From Diphasiastrum complanatum (Eukaryota > Streptophyta > Lycopodiopsida > Lycopodiales > Lycopodiaceae), in contig CM055097.1 of the NCBI GenBank assembly GCA_029204225.1, positions 70,744,252 to 70,808,251 of the forward strand: a stretch of DNA of 64,000 nucleotides, written 5' to 3'. Made by a program: the position numbers and the translations under genes. The notes below the pieces were generated by a model. It was not told the origin of the DNA and did not search any database. It worked only from the letters and a program-made list of their open reading frames with translations. Below, piece by piece: positions 32,061 to 44,210 of the stretch (position 1 is its first letter; the number at the start of each line of letters is the position of its first letter).

Positions 32061-33894
32061 CTCATGAATCACATGCCTTCATTTTGAAGTCAGCCTAGCC
32101 CTTAACACCCGAATTGCCCTTCATACAAACCAGTCTTCATTTAACTCTTCTCCAAAAGAAATTTCACTTTGAAGTTTGAAAGTTATTTTAAGACTTCTAT
32201 CAAATTCAAAATATTTTAAGGTATCATGATAGGTGTTTGGGCTAATAGTATACAAGTGGTAGGTTTTAATTGAATCTAATGACAAATGTTTAAACTCATA
32301 ATAGTTTGGGACTTTGAGTTGAAAGTCCCAAACTTTAATTATGCTCGTTAGCAGGCATGAGCAAGCCAACCTTCAATGCACCTCGTCGCAGGGCGGCTCG
32401 GTGCATGAAGGCTGCATGCTACAGTCGATAGTGAGCCACGCCCACTATCTAGTCCATAGGTTTATTGCACAAAATTTACCCAAAAAAATCAAATTTTAAA
32501 ATCGATACAATTTCTTTAAACTGAAAAAAAAGGAAAAAAAATTTTAAAAAGTGATAAAAGGATGTTATGATGAAAATCATTCTATTTTTCATCCTTTGCC
32601 TTTTTAAAACATATATGCGTGGCTCTATGACCCATCACTAGCCCATATGGATATTATTATTTTATTCATCTAAAGGGAGTATCATGTATACAAAGCATCA
32701 CATGTACAAGGATTTGAGTGCCAAAAGGTAGTGCTTTTTCTTGCCTTGCCTCGGAGGGCAAGGTATCTTAGCTCTTTTTGGCTAAGAGCTTACGTGGCAT
32801 AGTTATGATGTGTTTGAGTGTCATACCTGTGATGATGTTGTGGATAAAAAACAATGTTTTGTTTTTTCATTTTTTATTTTTCGATGTACTTAAATTGTTG
32901 TTTTGTTTTTTATTGATTTTTTGGGATTCATATATTAGGAAAATTACGATAAGCTCTCTATGGGTCTCCCTCTCTATCTCAACTTACATTATTGCTATTT
33001 TTTGGTATACAAACGTTAAAATATTAGCCTAAATAATACTATATCATTTCATTCCAAAACAAAATTTTACAACATTACATAACCTAATTCTAAACAAAAA
33101 AATTCAAAATTCCATCGCTTTCAAAATATGGTCTTACAGGATCACATCAATTTGCATTACATTTTGTGATTCCAAAACAAAGTCTTATAACATAACATCA
33201 ATTTGCATTCCATGTGATTCCAAACCAAAGGTAACGTGATTTCAAAACAGCAGTACATATGATGCCAAAATATAATCTGCTCTAGATGGCACTACATAGC
33301 ATTCGCATAATGTTCATAACATGAAGCGCTTGAGCATTACATAGCATTTGCCTCTTATTCGCACTCACTCGTGCTACCATAACCGGTCTCCACATCATTG
33401 TCGCGAACTCCATTACGGTCCGGAATAGGTTCAAAGGATTTTAGCCCACTTGCCTGGTTTACGCACTCTCTGCATCTTTTGAAAAAAAAAATTGCCATCA
33501 CATCATCCAAAGTGACAAGGCTTGGTGCTTTCATGGCCTTCCAAACTACAACGGTCATGGTCATATCCGTTTTCCTGAAATGGTGTCACCCACGTAGTTG
33601 TTAGATAATACTTACACGTTTTTAACATGGACAACAGAACCTGCAGAATGGTTATATTGACCCTACTTTTTATATGATAATTTGAAAATATAAATGCTCG
33701 CTCAAACAAATTAACAGGAATTAAGGACACATGACTTTTTATCTAAGAAGCACCATACTTAATGTATTCTTCATGACCTTCATCTATGTCATTCTGATCT
33801 AGACCATACATAATACACTGAAAATGGTCCTTTCCAAGATCTTTCAAACAATATCCAATCATTGCATGCCAAGTATGAATTCTCTTTTGCCTCA
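32061..33894. other. Intergenic, AT-rich; one perfect hairpin and loose tandem repeats
   Basis: No gene recognised. A perfect 12-bp inverted repeat, GTTTGGGACTTT, with a 6-base loop sits at 32304-32333. Around 33040-33240 a unit with 'catcaatttgcatt' and 'gtgattccaaa' repeats two to three times with drift. An 84-codon hydrophobic open frame at 32778-33032 is low-complexity and unconvincing. Confidence 0.5.
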
Positions 33895-34086
33895 GTGTTG
33901 GAGGGTTTGCGTATCTCGAGGCAATCCTAACCCTATTTAAAAGTCCCGCAAAAAGGTCTAAAGTCCTTTTATCAACTTCTAACTAATCAAATAACTATGT
34001 GATCATCGGATTGGACTTACACACGCAGGGTGCCAAATCCCTCTCACTTATTAGGGTTGCCTAGAGATACGCAAACCCTCCAACAC
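33895..34086. mobile_element. MITE, 192 bp, with 36-bp terminal inverted repeats
   Basis: The ends are inverted copies of GTGTTGGAGGGTTTGCG continuing as TATCTC and AGGCAA. They agree at 34 of 36 positions by eye. Directly outside both ends stands TCA (33892-33894 and 34087-34089), a 3-bp target duplication. There is no coding capacity. A 3-bp target duplication fits PIF/Harbinger or CACTA-derived MITEs. Confidence 0.88.
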
Positions 34087-34462
34087 TCAAGTACCCACAC
34101 AAAACCAATTTGTCAGGTAGATCAAGTGATTCACCTTTAATATAGAGGATGCAAAGCATTACAAATAATCTAAAAGTGCATATGCATTAATATGCCTCCT
34201 CTCGCGAGCCCACATAGACCAACAATGCATTTATTCCTCAGAAATTTGTCAATCACAAGCATGAGATTTGCATCAACATTACAGCTAGTAATGCCAACCA
34301 TTACACTTAAATCATACACTTCTTTGGGTTTCTCATACTGCTTCACAAGCTTGAATGAAACACTCTTTTTTACATTAATTTTGTCACCACCTTCTAGAAT
34401 GTTGGACTCACCATTAGCTTGTCTGTTGATTCCACAGTTTGTCACCTCCTTTTTGGCCTACT

Positions 34463-34465
<3 letters not shown>
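34087..34465. other. No gene seen
   Basis: Two opposing open frames of 91 codons overlap here (34170-34445 and 34192-34467). Neither shows a domain. The stretch may belong to the LTR to its right. Confidence 0.3.

Positions 34466-34548
<83 letters not shown>
34466..34548. repeat. (GA)n microsatellite
   Basis: A pure GA array of about 83 bp. In minus sense it is a CT tract downstream of a TATA-like 'tctataaaag' at about 34615, as expected in an LTR leader. Confidence 0.97.
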
Positions 34549-34552
<4 letters not shown>

Positions 34553-34979
34553 AACCAGCAGAGTTTTATTAGGATAAGAGAGAAGATGCAATACAAAGGA
34601 AATGGCTCCCTTTTATAGATTTCAAAAGTGAGCCTATTTCACTTTGATTGGCTACACTATAATGGCAATGATTCTAATCCAAGCCCTTCAACCTAACACA
34701 AAATGAATCTAGTGGTGCTAATAAAGCACAAAAGAAACTCACATGTATCATGTGAGTCCCATTTGTTCAAACTTAGATTCCTTATTCAAACTTGAGTTTG
34801 TAGGCTTTGGACCTCTGCATTGTTTATTTACACCTAGGGCCCAAGTCTCTATTAAACAACTTGAAATAACTACCCATGTGCTCACTAGGTTGGGCTTATA
34901 CGCCCAGGATGATAGTGCCCTTGCACTTAATACTCTAGTTGTATAGTGTACTATGGTGGGACCCACTAAGCACCCAACA
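34549..34979 (-). mobile_element. Probable LTR (left limit uncertain)
   Basis: In minus sense it begins TGTTGGGTGC at 34979, directly preceded by the purine-rich 'aggtgggagatac', and contains a TATA-like box near 34615 followed by the CT array. The TG...CA end on the low-coordinate side is not identified; it may lie beyond the microsatellite. Confidence 0.5.
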
Positions 34980-35076
34980 GTATCTCCCACCTAAATAAAT
35001 GATGGTCCTACGGCACCTATATGTGTTTGTTGTGGAAGAGGGTTGTCGACACTTTTATTGCTGGTGATGAGGTGCT

Positions 35077-35388
35077 TTATGAAAAGCGTAGATAAGAGGA
35101 TGATTCGCAAGAACTTGGACTTGCTAGATTTTCAATAATAACCATAGGGGTCTGGTGGCCATTCTCGATAACCTTGTTCATCGAATGGACACCATCCAAC
35201 AAAGGATCCCATAATAAAGCCGATTGAAATTGATCATCAAAGATCGGTACTACTTCTCCCATTGGTATCATCGTGCTCTTGCTCAATTCATAATGTGGAT
35301 AAGACATGCTCGCTTGATTGCTTTGTCTATCCAAGTATTCATGGTATGCTTGAACTTGAAGACTTTTCTCAACAATCAATCTTACCAA
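35077..35388 (-). other. Coding-like remnant upstream of a polypurine tract
   Basis: A 103-codon minus-strand frame contains NQASMSYPHYELSKS, FQSALLWDPLLDGVHSMNK and NGHQTPMVIIENLASPSSC. The last phrase is conserved at 4.69-4.81 kb. It ends about 90 bp before the polypurine tract of the adjacent LTR, so it is probably the C-terminus of that element's protein. I do not recognise the family. Confidence 0.5.
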
Positions 35389-35589
35389 TTGAGGACAAGG
35401 TGTAGACGTTGTAAGTGCTGGTTTTTGCTGTAAAATTAGCCTTTTTGGACTTGAATTCCCTGGATTTGCCTTTTAGGAATGGATATACCCAAATTTGGCA
35501 TTGTGTTAGTGGTTTGTTACATTGTAGACCAATCAGACTTTGGTCGAACATTGCTCATTGAAGGGCAATCATCAACTTTAGTCTCAGAT

Positions 35590-35895
35590 TTGACTTATTG
35601 GCCCTCGTGTGGCAATGTCCATGGCAATCGTGTCGCAAAGTGCACGGCAATGGACGTGTGGCACTGTCACGCCGACAAAATTTTCCATCACTGGCCCTTC
35701 CTTCGACAAGATTTGGCAATAGGGGGGGGTCGGTTAATTTGAATTTTAAATACGTGTGGCCCTGCTACATGTGGCAATGCCACGTTACTTGGAAATTTTC
35801 CACGCATGGCAAATTTCTAGGAAAATTTTATAGAATGTATTGCCACGCATGGCAAATTTCCAGAGATTTTTTTTTGTTTGGCATGGGAGTGTCAC
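35590..35895. repeat. Cluster of TGGCA/TGCCA dyads
   Basis: Repeated short words 'cgtgtggca', 'tgccacg' and 'gcatggcaaattt' occur in both orientations, including the palindrome GTGGCAATGCCAC near 35771. It may be an old nonautonomous transposon; similar words ('acgtgtggcactaccacg') stand at 41721-41738. No gene is present. Confidence 0.45.
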
Positions 35896-35898
35896 GCG

Positions 35899-36584
35899 TG
35901 TTGAAAATGCAACAAAAAGACTCTAATAAACCTTTGAAGTGATAGAGGAAGCACCCTGAATGAATCCAATTGAGATCCTATAGCAAAAACTCCAACCAAC
36001 TTAGTATTTCCTAGCTTCACCTTGGCTTGACTCCACTTGAAGACTCACATGCAATATCCTTCACACATGTGAAAGTACAGACTGCCACAGGTATAGTACA
36101 GTGCCTGAACTTCCAAATCAATCCCACAATTGCAAAGTACTCAACAAAAATAGCAAATATCAAACATCTAGATCACCAACAACATTAGTAGATGGAAAAC
36201 GAATTTTTTACTCATAATTTGATGGAGAAACCATCACATATTTATACATTAGTAGTTCGAATCTGAGCATTTTAGGGCTTCTCTGTACTTTTCATAACCT
36301 AACCCTAACATCCAATCTAATCAATCATTGAATCCACCCTAATTAGGGTCCTTGGACTTGGGATCCAAAAACAATGAAAAATATGCTATTTTTGGACCCT
36401 ATTTTCTCTCTATCTTTAAGCACTTTTTGGCCTTATTTCAAAGGTGTCTTTATAATGTAGGATGTAGAATAAGACTTTAGAAAAGCATCCTATTTGGCAC
36501 GTGTGGCATCTATTTACATAGCCATCTTGCCAATTACAATGCACGTGACCAAAATTGGTCCAAACTAGCTTGTGAATTTTAACA
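35899..36584 (-). mobile_element. Copia 3' LTR, 686 bp
   Basis: In minus sense it starts TGTTAAAATTCAC and ends TTTTCAACA. It is preceded by the purine-rich 'gttgtgaggaggag' (36585-36599). It matches the plus-strand LTR at 8461-9141 and the LTR piece at 41345-41720. A 'cacatgtgtgaa' word is conserved. Confidence 0.85.
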
Positions 36585-36599
36585 CTCCTCCTCACAACT

Positions 36600-37790
36600 G
36601 GTTTGGATATAACTTAGATCTACTAATCACTCCAAGAGAGGTTCTTCAATTTGCAAATGCTGCTCTTTGAAGAGGTTTAGTGAGTACATCAGCCACACAT
36701 TCACTACTTGATACATGCTCCAAAGAGACCTCCTTTGCTTGAACCTTTTCCCTCACAAAGTGATGACAAATCTCTACGTGTTTGGATCTTGCATGAAAAA
36801 TTGGACTTGATGCAAGATTTTGAGCTGAAATGTTGTCATTATAGATGATTGGTACATCCTTTGGATCCATAATCTTTAGCTCCACCAATAATCTCTTGAT
36901 CCAAAGCACTTCCTTGGTTGTTGTAGTAAGTGTCTTGTACTCGGCCTCGGTTGAAGAGAGTGAGATCGTTTTTTCCCTCTTTGATAGCCAAGAAACTACT
37001 TTATTACCTATGAAGGTTGCATGTGCACTTGTTGATCTTCTATCTCTCTTGTCACCTGTAAAATCCGAATCACTATAGGCATGCAAGTCAATTACATCTC
37101 CCCCATAGAGAATACCAAAGTCTAGTGTACCCAAGATGTACCTCAAGATCCTTTTAGCTTTCTTCCAATGAATGTTCAATGGATCTTGCATGTATTGGCT
37201 CAATATACATACACTAAAGGTAAGATCATGTTTAATAATAGTTATCCACATTAAGGAGCCTATAAGTTGTCTATATAAAATGATGTCCATGAAGGATCTT
37301 TCATCATCTTCTTTAAACATTTTTACATCTTGCTCCATGGGAGTTTCTACAAAGTGATGTCCATGAAAGATCTTTCATCATCTTCTTTAGACACTTTTAC
37401 ATCTTGCTCCATGGGAGTTTCTACATACTTGCATCGTAAACTTCTTCAGCGAACTTTGAGCATAATTTTTTTGACAAATGAAGATAAAATTAGACCCTCT
37501 AATGGCTTCTATGCCCAAAATATAATGAAAATCACCTAGATCTACCATCTTGGACTCTAGTGAAAGATCTATCTTGTTCTTGATTCCAACAATACTATCA
37601 CCACTAAGGATGATGTCATCAACATAGATTAACAAGAGTACAATACCATGATCATCAAACTTAAGATATAAGCTAGGATCATATTCAATTTGAGAGAAAC
37701 CAAGTGAAATAAGATAATCATGTAGTCTTGAATTCCAAGACCTAGAGGCTTGCTTCAAGCCATAGATGCTGAGAAATTTGAAATGAGTCA
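36600..37790 (-). mobile_element. Copia reverse transcriptase (partial) and RNase H
   Basis: In minus sense the reading starts YGLKQASRSWNSRLHDYL, with the catalytic loop IYVDDIILSGDS (37387-37780). A frame break around a tandem duplication follows. RNase H is at 36646-37338 (LIGSLMWITIIKHDLTFSVC, YSDSDFTGDKRDRRSTSA, SLSSTEAEYKTL, SECVADVLTKPLQRAAF). The 5' two thirds of the element are missing. It is the same family as the fragment at 1.4-2.9 kb, and its LTR ties that pol type to the LTR at 8461. Confidence 0.9.
37281..37428. repeat. Tandem duplication, unit 74 bp
   Basis: The segment beginning 'tgatgtccatgaa' at 37281 is repeated from 37355 with few differences ('catcttctttaaacat' against 'catcttctttagacac'). 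74 is not a multiple of three, so it breaks the Copia reading frame between reverse transcriptase and RNase H. Confidence 0.85.
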
Positions 37791-37824
37791 CCAACACTAA
37801 AACTCTTGCGAGGAATGCAACCAT

Positions 37825-38328
37825 TGGTGCAGACCAATAGGTGCGTATGGAAAATTGTGTTCAAACAATTATGTTGAAGATTTTAATCGTTACGTATGTG
37901 CTTATAATGAGTTGTCTAGTCTAAGCTATTGATTTGTTTTTGTAGATTCAAGAATCATCACTAACAGCAAAAAAAAAGGTTGTTGGAAAGGGCGTGGAAA
38001 CAAGTTTATTGGAGTTGAAAAGATTGTGTGTTTACGACTTTTTCCACGACAGTAGATTTCCAGGGCAATGCAAAGATGATAATGAATGTTGCTTTGTGTT
38101 TAAAATGTCCACAACAGGACCAGCATCAGGTGTTGACCTTGTCAACCGGATGGCACGCACATGAGATGGTGACTTGAGAAGGTCATGGGTGTGCTTTGAC
38201 CATGTCAGACGTTTACAGGGATGGACAACCATGGCAACACATGTATATGTGCCAAGGTAACATATGTACACATATTGTTGTATATTTGTGTTGTTCACTT
38301 ATGACAACGATGTAGTCGTTCACATCCT
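37825..38328. other. No gene seen
   Basis: Unassigned sequence between the truncated Copia reading and the MULE transposase. An 88-codon minus-strand frame (38032-38298) has no recognisable domain. It may hold the N-terminal part or terminal repeat of the MULE, but I cannot show this. Confidence 0.35.
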
Positions 38329-40234
38329 ATGGTGGCAGATTTATGCCTTGAGATGTTTTGCAAAAATTCTACTGACATTTGTTTATTTGTTGATAGTGTT
38401 CAAGAGCTCATGGCAATCACAACTTGCGAGATGAAAGAAGAAGACACAGAGGCACAAGTACTATTCTGGAGGATGCTAAACATTACAATAACTCAAAAAG
38501 GGCTTCAAAGAGCCTGACTTCCATGGTTTCATGGCAGACAAAGTGCAAGGAAATTGGAGAGCCATTCGTGCAGTATATAATGGAGGACCAGAAAATATCT
38601 TACACGGTCACGAGAGATCTTGTCTCTTCCATTGGGAGAAAAGTCTTCAAATACACACGACTCAATATATATTCAAGCAATATCAAGACGAACACAAGAA
38701 TATATGTCGCAAGTGGAAAAATGTGGCAACAACAGATGAAGCTTTGTTGCAATTCAGATTTATTAGAGCTTGGTGGGCCAGTGGAAAGGTAGCAGATGCC
38801 AATTTGCCTGCAATGAGTAGCTGGTTGAGTTGGTGGAATGTACGTTATGCACATTGGCGACATCTTCTATTTGGGGTAAGATGTTTGGTTCACGCTATTT
38901 TATTGTGGTCAAATATCTTGGTCTCCTATGAGTTGAGTAATGTCTATCATTTTTTTAACATTGACTCAGGCCAACGACCTTACAGACATCTCCAATACAC
39001 CTCTAATCAACTTTTCTTTTTTAACATCGATTCAGGCCAACAACATTACAAACATCTCCAATACACCTCTTACCAATTTGGTGGAGTCAAAGCATGCTAG
39101 TTGGTTGGCAGGTGAGGGTAATAAATCGCAAATCAGCCTTTATGACATTGCAGTTACTGATCTATCAAATGCACTATTGCAAAGCACCAAGCAATATGCT
39201 TTTGTGCAAGGCAAGCATATTGGAACTGGCCCTAGTTTGGAGGCTCTTATTGACAGAGCCACATCTAGAACCAACACCACACCTAGCCCATCTATAGCTG
39301 GTAAAGAGTCTCTGATGCAGTTGGTGAGACACCAATGTACAGTAAACCATGCCCATTAGGTGATCGGATCACTTCCCGTAGAAAACAAAATCCGACCATT
39401 TTTGTGGATGTCGAAGCCAACAGTTCGCATAGGCCAGAATATGTGAATGTGAACAGGCCTCGACAACGTGGCGGTAGACATCTACAATTTCTCGATGTAG
39501 AGCCTATAAATGTGGAGGCTACAAAGAAGGAACAAACGTTTCAAGGAGGACCTACAACAAGCACATTGAGTATTGTGAATGAGACAGATGTATATGACAC
39601 ACTTTGGGCAATACATAGAACCAAACCAAGAAGCAAAGTCAAGGGTATGGGATGACTAGGAGCTCAAACAGGAAAGTGTCAAAAGCAAATAAAATATAGT
39701 TCAAAAAGCATCCCAGCCAATGGCTTTTTGGGAATGCGTGAATGGAGCGTTGGTAAAACAAAACAGTTCATGTGGTTTTGTAATGATAGTGTGGACCACA
39801 CATGGAGACCATGCTCATCAATTGTTTGTGGGCAACCTGAACTATCTTCCATATGGCAAGTACAAAAAGGAACAAACTTGTTATGTGAGGAGAAGGAGAT
39901 GTTAGAAAGAGCTGGATTTGTTCTAGGTACTGTTGAACAGGTCAATCTTCCAGAAAGCAGTCAAAGAAGGACCCACATTCGAACAGGAATATCCAATGAG
40001 GCGTCAAAGAAAATAGATCTAGCTTTGAAACTACAAGCTAAAGTACTATCGGTGATAGTGTTGAAACGTTTTGAGCATGAGGTGTTCTCATTGGAAATCG
40101 AAAATTCAGCTAAGCAGCATAAAGCTTATGATGTACATATCTCAGAGAATCCTTCTTGTTCATGTCAAGATTTTCAAAGGCAAGAAAGAACTGGAAAATC
40201 TTACCTTGCGTGCAAGCATATCTACATTTTATAA
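38329..40234 (+). pseudogene. MULE (Mutator-like) transposase with SWIM zinc finger
   Basis: 38329-38517 gives an N-terminal fragment with a stop. The core reading is 38505-38875: KGFKEPDF, FMADKVQGNWRAIRAVYNGG, RSCLFHWEKSLQ and FRFIRAWWASGK. This is the MULE transposase type with D-x...W-R-A-V and C-x-x-H-W. An intron (G|GTAAGA at 38876, acceptors at 38969 or 39035) leads to ANNITNISNTPL and ESKHASWLAGEGNKSQISLY. Later pieces, 39335-39655 and 39728-40234, end with CSCQDFQRQERTGKSYLACK followed by H. That is the CxC...CxH SWIM finger normally found at the C-terminus of these transposases. Frame breaks between blocks make it inactive. Confidence 0.75.
38950..39085 (+). repeat. 66-bp duplication containing a 3' splice site
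   Basis: 'ttttttaacattgactcag' with the following 'gccaac.ac.ttaca.acatc' recurs 66 bp downstream ('ttttttaacatcgattcag'). Both copies offer an in-frame acceptor (before 38970 and 39036), and the segment between them is 22 open codons. Confidence 0.8.
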
Positions 40235-41344
40235 CGTGTGCTAGGTCTAGACATTAATCACAATATGTGTAAGCACCAACCTCAGCTAGAAGAGTGGGCT
40301 ACTCCAAATATTGTCCAGTAAACACACATATTGATGTGAGAGATGTCAATAAGATTTATGAAATTGGTCTAGATAGTTATGATATTTCAACTTCAAAATC
40401 AATGGGACTTTGTTGTATTTGCTTATCTCCCGCATCTTTGGATTCGTTTCAACAATCATAGTGATGTTTGTTTCACTTCATGAATGTGTCATCACATACT
40501 GATGCTTCATTGTTAAAAAATTTCAATAGTAATACCTTATTGTTTTTTGAGATGCTCTCGATTTTGTTTCTTATAATGCTAGAAAAAAATTGACATTATT
40601 TTGTGCAACTTAGCTTTGAAGACACAATTCAGTTAGATTGTTCTCTGCTATATTGTTGCTAGTCTCAAAGTATTTCATTTGGACCTCATGATGATTTTGG
40701 ATGTTGTAGGTTCTTGATGCATGTCATAGGTAATTTTTTGTGTCATAGATCTGTGCAAATCTTTCAACGAAAAGTCTCTCACCTTTATTGTGGATTGAAT
40801 GTTTATATAGATGCAGTGTCTACATTTATGGGGTTGTTTATGTCGTTGGTGAAATTTATTCAAGGAGGATGTCCTATCATTTTTCTTCATAACTTATGTA
40901 CGAATTTTTTTTGTTTGGAATATTGTATTAACATTTTAGCTCCATATGCTTGAATGTCCAAAAGTGAATAGGACAATGGCTTCTCTCTTTGTATGCATGC
41001 TGTAATTTACTAAAGTGATCTGGCAGTAGGCAGAGTTAAAGGTAAATGTATTTCTCTCTAAGAGCATGGATATCATACGAAACTTACTTGGTCATAGGCA
41101 AAAATATATATAAGTGTATTTCTCTTGTAAGTGCATGCAAATTTATTATGATGCATATTTATTTATTTATGAGTAAGTGCATCCATATTTATTATGTTGC
41201 ATATTTCTCTTGTAAGTGCATGCATATTTATCATGGTTACCACTTTGTATTATTTGCAACTTGGCCACACATATTCATACTCCAATAATATGGTTTTACA
41301 TTAGAATGCTAAGAAAAAACATCAATTTAAATGCATCTCTCATT
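40235..41344. other. No gene; short AT-rich tandem words
   Basis: No recognisable coding sequence. At about 41110-41240 'ctcttgtaagtgcatgca' and 'atttattatg.tgcatattt' repeat two to three times. Some of the 3' flank may belong to the MULE. Confidence 0.4.
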
Positions 41345-41720
41345 ATTTGATGGAGAAACCATCACATTTTTATACATTAGTAGCTCAAATCTGAGTATTT
41401 TAGGGCCTCTATCCTTTTCATAACCTAACCCTAACATCCAACCTAATTGATCATTGGATGCACCCTAATTAGGGTCCTTGATCTTGAGATCCAAAAACAA
41501 TAAATAACATGCTATTTTTTGGGTCCTACTTTCTCTCTACCCTATCTAAGCACTTGTTGGCCTTATTTCAAAGGTGCCTTTACAATGTCGGATGTAGAAT
41601 AAGACTTTAGAAAAGCATTCTATGCTATTTGGCACTTGTGGCATCCATTTGCATGGCCATCTTGCCAATTACAATGCATGTGACCAAAATTGGTCCAAAC
41701 TAGCTTGTGAATTTTAACAA
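41345..41720 (-). mobile_element. Truncated Copia LTR
   Basis: Matches the right part of the LTR at 35899-36584, including its end 'cttgtgaattttaaca'. In minus sense this is the LTR start. The other half is missing, and no internal sequence follows. Confidence 0.85.
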
Positions 41721-41841
41721 CGTGTGGCACTACCACGCAGAAATTTTGGAACAAAATAAAAAAAACCCGTGAAATGAAAATTCGGTATCCTTGAACCTTT
41801 TTGGAGATCAATTAGAGCAAATTCATTTGTGAAGAGAAGCT

Positions 41842-41844
<3 letters not shown>

Positions 41845-41927
<83 letters not shown>
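41845..41927. repeat. (GA)n microsatellite
   Basis: A pure GA array of about 83 bp. Open frames of alternating Arg and Glu across it are not genes. Confidence 0.97.
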
Positions 41928-41929
<2 letters not shown>

Positions 41930-42137
41930 TCTTACATGGTTCCTCTTGACAGAGCAAGACCAAACCCTTTGAAGCCTTTATTCATAAACCAACAAGGTAC
42001 AGTAAAGTTGAAAAGTAAAATACAGTACAGTAAAGCACCATGCATAACCACTCTCAAAACGTCCAGCTGATACCTGCCACGATCCCACAACACAAAACCA
42101 CATGAGTTAGTACAGTGGGAAAGACAGGTGTCATGGT

Positions 42138-43154
42138 GTTGGATTTATTTCCTCTAGTCACCTAAATCCCATTTTAATCTGCCTCCATTCATGCTGCATA
42201 TTTCCTCGCGTTGTCGCGCAGTTTGCATATTAACATGCAAACTCTCACAGGCGTTGAAAAGACGAAAAGCAAAGGCTGACATCACACCCTCTTCACGCTC
42301 ACCCCATGTAGCTGCGCTAAAAGACTTGACAACGACTGCAGTCACCCACGATCTCCTATAGACAGCACATCCACCCTGTACTTTCTTCATCTGCACACCT
42401 GTAACATTATGTATATATTGAATACCATTTGTGTATTCATCAGTGAGAGAGAACTAAGAAGAGAAGCTTATTAGAGATGGACAAAAGTAGATGCTCTATG
42501 CATTGATTCTTTATTTTGTCAGTAATAAGGTTTCATTCCTTTATAGTTTGAATTAGCTTCGTAGAGCACGCGGCTTCGTCTCCTATTGTCTTGTGCTCTA
42601 CCACATTGTCAACATGTATATTTGATATACATAATCTAATAACAGCTTTTTGTTCTACGTTCAGATATGTGTCAATAATGTTATGCTTATCCTTACTCAT
42701 TCTGTCTGACTTTTCTAGTTGCTCAATTTGGTATTCTATTTTTAGCACAACTAATATTTAATCTTATCTTTTGCGAATAATTCGCAAGTAATTATCAATC
42801 GAGCACAGTCTAGCTCTTCGCGAATCATTCGCGACACATAATTTGTCTTGCTATTCATGACAAATTATTCTTCTGGCGCTTCATTTATTAATGTTTGGCT
42901 ATGTAATCAAGAATGACCGTGATTTCAATCACTGATGTTCTGTTCGTTCTGATAGGCGTAGTCATGCTTACGGAGAGAGTCGTATAGCTCGTTCTGTTGC
43001 GCACGAATACTTTTTGTTCGAGTTTGTTTCTCGTTTGTGTTTCGTTTCTCGTTCGTGTTCGTCTTACCCTCTTTGAGTTAAATTTTTTGTTTCTAACATA
43101 CGACACCTTTCTCAACTCTTGTTCATCTCCCTCTCTCCATCATGGTATCAGAGC
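42138..43154 (+). mobile_element. Probable Copia 5' LTR and primer-binding site
   Basis: TGGTATCAGAGC at 43143-43154 marks the primer site, so the LTR ends ccatca at 43142. A start TGTTGGATTTATT at 42138 would make it about 1 kb, but no second copy is present to confirm this. A TATA-like 'gtatatatt' lies at about 42411. Clusters of 'attcgcga' words occur at 42770-42830. Confidence 0.55.
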
Positions 43155-43298
43155 TATTTTCATAGCTTGATAAGCTTCCACAGTACAAGACTCTACTAGC
43201 CGATAGAGTAATTGTTTTATTGTTCTGTATTTTCAGCATCAGATTTTCATGCTTAAGTCACTGATAGTTTCTCCTATCACTTAGACTAATTCCTCCAC

Positions 43299-44209
43299 AT
43301 GGATTTCCAAGGGAAAGCCAATTCTATCATGGACAAGCTTGATAGAGCCAATTACCATCTGTGGAAATTTAAGATGAAAACTGTACTAATGGCTAAAGAA
43401 TTGCATGACATTGTTAAAAGTGCAGAAGGAAAACCCGATGCAGGCGATGCAACAATCGCCAGATGGAAGCTAAATAATGGAAAGGCTTTCGCACTGATCA
43501 TCCTCAACATCACGGATACCCAGATCGGCCATGTATCCAAGGCTCAAACATCGAAAGAATTCTAGGACATCTTGAGCACACTATACGAAGTGCGAGATAT
43601 AGTTTCCAAGCTACATCTCAGAAAGAAATTCTGCTCCCTCAAGATGAGGAATGGTGATTCTCTGCAGAATCACATTAATCAATTCAAAAACCTGCTAAGG
43701 CAAATGGCCACTGTCGGATCTGTCATTGACGATCAAGACGTAGTGATGCAACTGCTTACAAGCTTGCCAAGCTCTTACGACAACTGGGTGATGATCATCA
43801 CGACTCCTCCAAAATTGACTCTTTTGAGAGTCATTACTATATTGTTGCAGGAAGACATGCGGAGGAATGAAGCCTCAAGTTCCTCAACTGATTCTCACGC
43901 CTTGTACACCAACAAGAGCACGACAAAGCAGAAGAAGAATAAAGGCCCGAAGCAATCAAAGCCAGACCAAAATCCAGCTCAGCACAAGGAACAGTCGAAT
44001 CCGCAGACAAAGAAGAAGCTGTTTTACAGATACTGCAAACGAAACAACCACAAAATACAAGACTGCCGAATACTTCAAGCAAAGAACAACAACAAGGGGC
44101 AGTCGAATCAAGTGGCAAATGCAGCTGTAGAAGCTCCACAGCCTATTCAAAAAGTGGATCATGATGCCTTCATGACCAGCCATCAAGGAGCATCTGACAA
44201 CAGTTCTTA
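43299..44209 (+). pseudogene. Copia gag
   Basis: It starts MDFQGKANSIMDKLDRANYH with LWKFKMKTVLM. TAG at 43563-43565 interrupts it after SKEF, and the same frame continues from 43572 with MSTLYEVRDIVSKLHLRK to NSS and TAG at 44208-44210. The central domain (SLKMRNGDSLQNHINQFKNL, LLTSLPSSYDNWV) is well preserved. The zinc knuckle reads YRYCKRNNHKIQDC, having lost its first Cys. The two stops sit at positions where related proteins have Trp-type codons. Confidence 0.87.
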
Positions 44210-44210
44210 G

